Of a stretch of 18,326 bases of DNA, positions 14,365 to 18,326 are shown piece by piece (the first letter of the stretch is position 1; each line of letters begins with the position of its first letter). The notes beneath the pieces were generated by a model. It was given only the letters and a program-made list of their open reading frames with translations. It had not been told where the DNA came from and did not search any database. The position numbers were made by a program, and so were the translations under genes. Origin of the DNA: CAMBDR01 sp046597185 (GTDB lineage: Bacteria; Pseudomonadota; Gammaproteobacteria; Burkholderiales; Burkholderiaceae_D); NCBI GenBank assembly GCA_046597185.1, contig JBKJLF010000167.1, positions 1 through 18,326 of the forward strand. The letters are read 5' to 3'.

Positions 14365-15474
14365 CTAAATTTCACGTATCCATAAAACCCGGGTCCCCGC
14401 CGAGGTGCGATGGACCAAAGCAATGGATTCCAGGTCGGCGTGATCGATTCTCGCATGACTCTTGGCAAGAAAGAATTCAGTCTTGATATCGAGGTTGTAC
14501 TCAGGTTTGGACGTAATGTGATTATTTGCCCAGAAATTAGCCATATCCCGATAAGGTGTGCGCTCTCGTGCCAGAACTATACTTTTTGCTTGCGAAAGCG
14601 ACAGTGTATCAATTCTGGCCGATAAAACTTCGGCTGAAGCCGTATTTATGTTGACTGTTGTCAAAGCGCCATTTTGGCGCGGCAAAACGATCACAAATTT
14701 TTTCAGGGCGCTAACAATTTCTGGCGTAAAGCCGGGCAGTGCGATTAAATCACCCACGTCGGCAATGGGTGCAGGTTCTTTGCCGGGGGTGGCTGGCAGC
14801 GGCGTGCCGGCAGCGGCGGGGTTGCCCGTTCCCGGTGGCAGGTTGGGTTGCGGTGGTTGATTGGGTTGCGGTGGTTGATTCGGCTGATTTGGCTGATTCG
14901 GTTGCGGTGGATTGTTCGGGTTGTTGGGCACCACGACGGCTAATTTTTGTGAGGAGGCGACCGCGTTGGCGGCCGTCTCGGCCAGGCTCGGGTTGAGGCG
15001 TAGATTGAGCATGAGTTTTTTGAGCACGCCCACTTCATATTTGTCTATCACCCGGTTGCTGGCCAGATTTTCCAGATTATAAAAGGCGCTGGCATCGGTA
15101 ATTTGGCCAGAGATAGCGGCATTGCCCACATCGGTGGCATCTTCATTGCGTTCGAGGAAGGTGTCAAGCCGTATTTCGGCTATTGGGGTGGCCCATGTTT
15201 CGGTTAAATCGTCGGATTGGGAATGTTTTAAATCTTCATTTAAAAGAAGTCGAACGCCATCCAGCCCACCCACCACAATCCAGCGGGTTTTTTGTTTCAA
15301 TTGCTGGTTTTCTACCATGCGCAATTGCACGTTTTGCTGCCAAAATAAATTACCGACGATGGTAATGGCCAGCGCGGTAAGCAACACCGCCGTAATAATG
15401 GCGACACCTTGTTGTTTTTTGAGCCGGGTCAGCTTTGCGCCAGCACTTTTGGCCGTTTTTTTGCCCGCGCTCAT
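14365..15474 (-). CDS. gspK: T2SS minor pseudopilin GspK
   Basis: The 369-residue protein starts with a basic leader, then QQGVAIITAVLL, with cleavage expected after G23. The fifth mature residue is Thr instead of Glu, as is usual for GspK, which sits at the pseudopilus tip. The globular part contains the helical region (ITDASAFYNLENL, later DLIALPGFTPEIV) and VNINTASAEVLSA. It is longer than the usual roughly 320 residues because of an Asn/Pro/Gln-rich insert (about residues 183-220) encoded by tandem repeats. Its ATG overlaps the gspJ stop. Confidence 0.95.
   Translation of the reverse strand: MSAGKKTAKSAGAKLTRLKKQQGVAIITAVLLTALAITIVGNLFWQQNVQLRMVENQQLKQKTRWIVVGGLDGVRLLLNEDLKHSQSDDLTETWATPIAEIRLDTFLERNEDATDVGNAAISGQITDASAFYNLENLASNRVIDKYEVGVLKKLMLNLRLNPSLAETAANAVASSQKLAVVVPNNPNNPPQPNQPNQPNQPPQPNQPPQPNLPPGTGNPAAAGTPLPATPGKEPAPIADVGDLIALPGFTPEIVSALKKFVIVLPRQNGALTTVNINTASAEVLSARIDTLSLSQAKSIVLARERTPYRDMANFWANNHITSKPEYNLDIKTEFFLAKSHARIDHADLESIALVHRTSAGTRVLWIREI
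14843..14912. repeat. Tandem repeat encoding the GspK Pro/Asn/Gln insert
   Basis: An 18-bp unit (TTGGGTTGCGGTGGTTGA) occurs twice in perfect tandem at 14843-14878, followed by shorter degenerate units up to about 14912. On the coding strand they give repeated QPNQPP-like steps. The units are multiples of three, so expansion keeps the frame. Confidence 0.8.
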
Positions 15475-16133
15475 ACGAACCCCAATAAAAAGTCTTTGAC
15501 GATGCTGGCGGCGCGACCTTGAATTTGCAAGGCGACCTCAAGGCCGGTCGCTACCGCAGCCGGCGCGCCGGGTGTGTTGACTGGCTTCAAACCGTTGCTG
15601 GTTTGGGTGCGCCATCCCGGATTGTCGCTATACCAGACTTGAATCGCCATCGCCGTTACACCGCTTTGTAAGGTAACCGGGACGATGCTGTCTTTGTCAC
15701 TTAAAATCGCTTCCCATAAGGTATCGAGTTCGATCAAGTCGCGCGTGGCGGGTGATTCGCGCCGGGTGAGTACGCCATCTTTCACGCGGTAAGCCACAAT
15801 TTGGTAGCGCGAGGCCTGGTTATCGACAAGCACGGTGCGTACCATGGTTAAGCGTTGTGGGTCGATTGAGAGTGTGGTGCGGTTATTCAGGCCGCCCGTG
15901 GCAACAATATGCTCACAATCGCTTTGCAGTTGGGAAAACGCCAGTTGCAGGCCACGCAGTTGCGCCATATCCGTGGTGAGTACGGTACGCGAGCGCAAAA
16001 TACTGTCCAGCCCGCGCCAGCCGATGACGGCGATAAACGATAAAATCGTAATCGCAATCAGTAATTCGACCAGGGTAAAACCAAGGGCGCGGCGGCGTGG
16101 TGAGTGCCGCAATGAGTGAGGGTGCTTAGCCAT
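15471..16133 (-). CDS. gspJ: T2SS minor pseudopilin GspJ
   Basis: From the ATG at 16133 the protein is 220 residues, normal for GspJ. A basic leader (HSPRRRALG) precedes the prepilin motif GFTLVELLIAITIL. Cleavage is expected after G18, with Glu at mature position 5, followed by the long N-terminal helix and a beta-rich globular domain. The open frame extends further upstream, but that part overlaps gspI coding sequence and would place the prepilin motif far inside the protein. The chosen ATG overlaps the gspI end by 8 bases. GspJ joins GspI and GspK in the pseudopilus tip. Confidence 0.95.
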   Translation of the reverse strand: MAKHPHSLRHSPRRRALGFTLVELLIAITILSFIAVIGWRGLDSILRSRTVLTTDMAQLRGLQLAFSQLQSDCEHIVATGGLNNRTTLSIDPQRLTMVRTVLVDNQASRYQIVAYRVKDGVLTRRESPATRDLIELDTLWEAILSDKDSIVPVTLQSGVTAMAIQVWYSDNPGWRTQTSNGLKPVNTPGAPAAVATGLEVALQIQGRAASIVKDFLLGFV

Positions 16134-16515
16134 TGGGAACCGACACCACCAATTTGGTGATGCGCCTTTCTGGATTGGCTGAGTCATGTACACTGATTTC
16201 CAGGCGGCGGAAATTCGGGTTGGGCATGGCCTTGACTTCTTCATCGCACACGAGTAATAAATTGCCTTCCGGGCAGTCGGCTGAGCGCTTGCCAAAAGCC
16301 GGAAACTCATGTTCCAGGCGTAATTTGACGATGCGGTTTTCTGCCGCCCAAGTGGCTAAAATACTCGCTTGCATATGTTGATTGGTTTGTATTAAGCTGC
16401 CCATTGCCTTGATACTGGCACCGAGTGAAATCACCACAATTGCCAGGGCGACCAACACTTCCAGCAAGGTGAAGCCGGCATTGGTATTGTGGGGGAAGAA
16501 CCGGGGTTTGCACAT
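16126..16515 (-). CDS. gspI: T2SS minor pseudopilin GspI
   Basis: The ATG at 16515 lies 4 bases after the gspH stop and gives 129 residues, a normal length. The prepilin motif is AGFTLLEVLVALAIVVISLG, with cleavage after G14 and Glu at mature position 5. The globular domain includes the family's ILATWAAENRIVKLRLE segment. The longer open frame upstream overlaps gspH and is not used. GspI nucleates the pseudopilus tip complex with GspJ and GspK. Confidence 0.95.
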   Translation of the reverse strand: MCKPRFFPHNTNAGFTLLEVLVALAIVVISLGASIKAMGSLIQTNQHMQASILATWAAENRIVKLRLEHEFPAFGKRSADCPEGNLLLVCDEEVKAMPNPNFRRLEISVHDSANPERRITKLVVSVPNG

Positions 16516-16519
16516 GTCA

Positions 16520-16984
16520 TTATTCCGCAATAAAGTTGCCAAGGCCATCGGCCCGAATCGCCACATGGTTGTCTTCCGTTTGCATGGTGAGTACAAATGG
16601 TTTATCAATTGGCTCGCGACCAAAGACGATGCGCAAATTGCCTGGTTCGGTCGATTTGGGGTCGATGCTTAAGCGAACACCAATTTGGGTGAACGAGCGT
16701 TCGCGCAGCACATCGACCTCACTTAATATTTTCCATTCGCCGTTATTGCGCAGCAGGAAACGGTACATTTGCCCATCCGATTCAAATGCCACCAGTTTGT
16801 TACGCACAATCGCTTCGTCCCGCGCCAGTTGTAGCAATTGTGCAATGCGGCGCGCTTCCTCTTGCAAAGCCTGGTTGCTGCTGGGTAAGGCTTTAAGGCT
16901 AACTAATACCACGAGCAAGCTCGCAATCACCATCACCACCATGACTTCAACCAGGGTAAACCCGGACGCGTGCTGCTTGTGCAT
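16520..16984 (-). CDS. gspH: T2SS minor pseudopilin GspH
   Basis: This 154-residue prepilin has a short leader and the motif GFTLVEVMVVMVIASLLVV, with cleavage after G8 and Glu at mature position 5. A helix (EEARRIAQLLQLARDEAIV) typical of GspH/FimT follows, then a beta-rich domain. GspH links the main pseudopilus body to the tip complex. The gene starts 8 bases after gspG and ends 4 bases before gspI. Confidence 0.95.
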   Translation of the reverse strand: MHKQHASGFTLVEVMVVMVIASLLVVLVSLKALPSSNQALQEEARRIAQLLQLARDEAIVRNKLVAFESDGQMYRFLLRNNGEWKILSEVDVLRERSFTQIGVRLSIDPKSTEPGNLRIVFGREPIDKPFVLTMQTEDNHVAIRADGLGNFIAE

Positions 16985-16992
16985 ACAATGCC

Positions 16993-17451
16993 TTAAATAT
17001 CCCAGGAACCGATATCGGCATCATAGCCTGTGCCACCGGGCGCGCCATCTGCGCCCAGGGAATAGATATCAAAGTCGGTGCTCTTGACGCCGGGGGAAAG
17101 GTATTGATAGGGTTTTTTCCAAGGGTCATTCGGGAGTTTTTCAATATAGCCACCTGCTTTCCAACCCGGTGCCGCCGGGCCGGAGGTGGGTTTGGTGACC
17201 AGAGCCTGTAAGCCTTGTTCGGTGCTGGGGTAGCGTTGATTGTCGAGTTTATACAACTTGAGCGCTTGCATCAGGGTGGTAATGTCTTGCTTGGCAGCAC
17301 CGACCCTGGCTTCACTCAGGCGGTCGATTAATTTGGGTACCACCAAGGCACCCAAAATACCAATGATGACCACCACCACCATGATTTCAACCAGGGTAAA
17401 CCCGCCACGGCGGCGTGCCGGGCGTTGAGCGTTAAGAGAGACTGTATTCAT
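16993..17451 (-). CDS. gspG: T2SS major pseudopilin GspG
   Basis: The 152-residue protein has a basic leader ending RRRGG, cleaved after G17 to expose FTLVEIMVVVVIIGILGALV, with Glu at mature position 5. The conserved DNQRYPSTEQGLQAL and LPNDPWKKPYQY segments follow, with a late calcium-binding-type loop rich in Asp and Gly. GspG polymerises into the pseudopilus that pushes substrates through GspD. It is the first gene of the operon, downstream of a well-formed promoter, as fits the component needed in the greatest amount. Processing needs a prepilin peptidase (GspO/PilD), which is not in this window. Confidence 0.97.
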   Translation of the reverse strand: MNTVSLNAQRPARRRGGFTLVEIMVVVVIIGILGALVVPKLIDRLSEARVGAAKQDITTLMQALKLYKLDNQRYPSTEQGLQALVTKPTSGPAAPGWKAGGYIEKLPNDPWKKPYQYLSPGVKSTDFDIYSLGADGAPGGTGYDADIGSWDI

Positions 17452-17479
17452 AGGAATGTTTCTTGAATTAAATTATAAA

Positions 17480-17508
17480 ATTATGTCAGGATAATAAGCT
17501 TAATGCAA
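17480..17508 (-). promoter_or_regulatory. Promoter of the gsp operon
   Basis: On the minus strand -35 TTGCAT (17503-17508) and -10 CATAAT (17480-17485) are 17 bases apart, with TG one base before the -10 (extended -10). Transcription would start near 17473 and leave a leader of about 22 bases. A second AT-rich box, TATAAT, lies further downstream but has no matching -35. No strong ribosome binding site precedes the ATG. Confidence 0.6.
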
Positions 17509-17609
17509 AGAAAATGGCGGGTTAGTTTTGTAGGCAATTTTATGATTTTTGCCGCAATACGCCATTCAGACTAATGGTGAATTGAATAGTTCAACTCCGT
17601 CGCCCATTT

Positions 17610-17623
17610 CTCTGTTTGGAGCC
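17610..17623 (-). repeat. Inverted repeat arm, left (degenerate REP-like unit)
   Basis: CTCTGTTTGGAGCC is the exact reverse complement of 17778-17791. Beyond the 14 bp the match continues weakly (TCG, later GCGC), as if this copy had decayed. The hairpin seen in the right copy is not preserved. Confidence 0.6.
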
Positions 17624-17767
17624 ATCGTTTTTGCGCTATTGTCGCATATCGCCAACATTCGTAGTGAAAAATATGTTCTCGCGTCCTCGCATCGGTGGTA
17701 TCACGCAACTTGTCTCGCCATTGCAACTGATGACTGTACTAAGGAAAGACGAGTTGATGTATAGTGC

Positions 17768-17791
17768 GTAGGAGCGAGGCTCCAAACAGAG
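17768..17791 (+). repeat. REP-like unit: GTAG head plus hairpin, right arm
   Basis: A GTAG tetranucleotide (17768-17771) leads into a GGAGC-GAG-GCTCC hairpin (17771-17783) and then the 14-bp arm shared in inverted orientation with 17610-17623. A GTAG or similar head before a short palindrome is the layout of REP sequences mobilised by RAYT (TnpA-REP) proteins. Two inverted units with a spacer make a BIME-like pair of about 180 bp. Only one pair is visible in this window. Confidence 0.45.
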
Positions 17792-17840
17792 TTTTTCTAA
17801 AGCATCGCCAAACAGCCGTACCTATGCCTTAAAATTTTGT

Positions 17841-17859
17841 GAAAATGACAATCATTATG
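17841..17859. promoter_or_regulatory. Candidate Fur box over the response-regulator start
   Basis: GAAAATGACAATCATTATG matches the 19-bp Fur consensus GATAATGATAATCATTATC at 16 positions. It covers both candidate start codons (17845 and 17857). Binding of iron-loaded Fur here would block transcription or early elongation of the plus-strand gene. The site is AT-rich and could be chance. Confidence 0.4.
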
Positions 17860-18326
17860 GCTGACTTTGAAGCAAGCGGATTGCAATTATCGGCCAAGCG
17901 ACCCAAATTGTTGCTGGTTGATGATCAGGCATTTAATATTCAAATTTTGCAGCTCATCTTTATTGATGATCACGATGTTTTTTCTGCAACCAGTGGCGAG
18001 CAAGCGCTGCAGTTGTGTGATCAAAATCTCCCTGATTTGATTTTGCTCGACGTGGTGATGCCGGGCATGGATGGGCATGAAGTGTGCCGTCGTTTAAAGG
18101 CCAACCTCACCACGCGTGAAATTCCGATTATTTTTGTCACAGGCCAGCACGAGCCAATTCAAGAAACGATAGGGCTGGAATTGGGGGCGGTCGATTTCAT
18201 TTCCAAGCCAGCCAATCCGGCGGTGGTGCGGGCGCGGGTTAAAACCCATCTGAAATTGAAGTTTCAGGCTGATGCGCTGGAGCAAGTCAATCAAACCCTG
18301 GAATTGCGGATTGAAGCGCGTACTAC
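17845..18326 (+). CDS. Response regulator, 3' end outside the window
   Basis: The visible 160 codons encode a receiver domain (about residues 19-145). The acidic pair is D26-D27 (LLLVDDQ), the phosphoacceptor is D69 (LILLDVVMPGMDG), and T99 (FVTG) and K121 (FISKP) complete the site, so phosphorylation by a histidine kinase is expected. A helix (LKLKFQADALEQVNQTLE) then begins a probable coiled-coil linker. This is the usual lead-in to a GGDEF, HD-GYP or histidine-kinase output domain, which lies beyond the edge. The start is either ATG 17845 or ATG 17857; neither has a clear Shine-Dalgarno sequence. It is divergent from the T2SS operon and shares its upstream region. The output and partner kinase are unknown. 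Confidence 0.85.
   Translation, partial: MTIIMADFEASGLQLSAKRPKLLLVDDQAFNIQILQLIFIDDHDVFSATSGEQALQLCDQNLPDLILLDVVMPGMDGHEVCRRLKANLTTREIPIIFVTGQHEPIQETIGLELGAVDFISKPANPAVVRARVKTHLKLKFQADALEQVNQTLELRIEART

Larger units (their letters stand above)
17509..17840. other. Divergent intergenic region with REP-like inverted pair
   Basis: No gene is supported here. The region carries the inverted pair described in the next two entries and an AT-rich box TAAAAT at 17830-17835, which is a possible -10 for the response regulator but has a poor -35. The remainder holds nothing I recognise. Confidence 0.5.

Noticed and set aside
17549..17764. A 71-codon plus-strand open frame between gspG and the response regulator
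   Set aside because: It spans the left REP-like arm, lacks a ribosome binding site and has no protein features.
17768..17800. The GGAGC-GAG-GCTCC hairpin as an intrinsic terminator
   Set aside because: The T-run starts eight bases after the stem, and no gene ends nearby on the plus strand.

Overview
The window reads as chromosomal DNA of a betaproteobacterium, probably Burkholderiales and perhaps Oxalobacteraceae-like. This is an inference from the type II secretion (T2SS) proteins, the CysB-type regulator fragment and the initiator tRNA; no species marker is visible.

Positions 1-2190, minus strand: three small transcription units separated by two sites with the layout of integron attC recombination sites. 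They hold the start of an unknown gene at the left edge, a 301-residue membrane protein with an HExxH metalloprotease motif followed 7 bases later by an 87-residue PepSY-like protein, and a 197-residue secreted protein. No integrase gene is visible, so this looks like a cassette cluster without an integrase (CALIN type). A 50-bp array of three GTATAC sites lies just upstream of its first gene.

Positions 2191-3906: decayed DNA. A LysR/CysB-type effector domain without its DNA-binding half is followed, three codons after its stop and in the same frame, by a YghX-like dienelactone hydrolase missing its N-terminal region.

Positions 3924-5688: an initiator tRNA-fMet gene (minus strand) and, on its 3' side, a 1.6-kb segment bounded by two 93-bp direct repeats (3 mismatches). 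Each repeat carries the last 11 bases of the tRNA and its terminator. The only clear gene inside encodes a helix-turn-helix plus ImmA/IrrE (M78) metallopeptidase fusion, driven by a promoter that predicts a leaderless mRNA. This looks like a minimal tRNA-targeted genomic island with no integrase.

Positions 5806-6072: a 48-residue zinc-ribbon protein (minus strand) whose promoter carries two overlapping palindromes.

Positions 6101-17508, minus strand: a complete T2SS operon in the order gspG-H-I-J-K-L-M-N-D-E-F-C. It runs from an extended -10 promoter to a hairpin terminator, and genes abut or overlap at most junctions. GspG/H/I/J/K form the pseudopilus, GspE/F/L/M the inner-membrane motor platform, GspD the outer-membrane secretin, and GspC and GspN are accessory inner-membrane parts. 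The prepilin peptidase GspO is not here. GspC lacks a PDZ domain, and GspC, GspD and GspK carry low-complexity Pro/Asn/Gln/Ser inserts.

Positions 17452-18326: an intergenic region with a REP-like inverted pair, then a divergent response-regulator gene that leaves the window. A sequence matching the Fur-box consensus at 16 of 19 positions overlaps its start.
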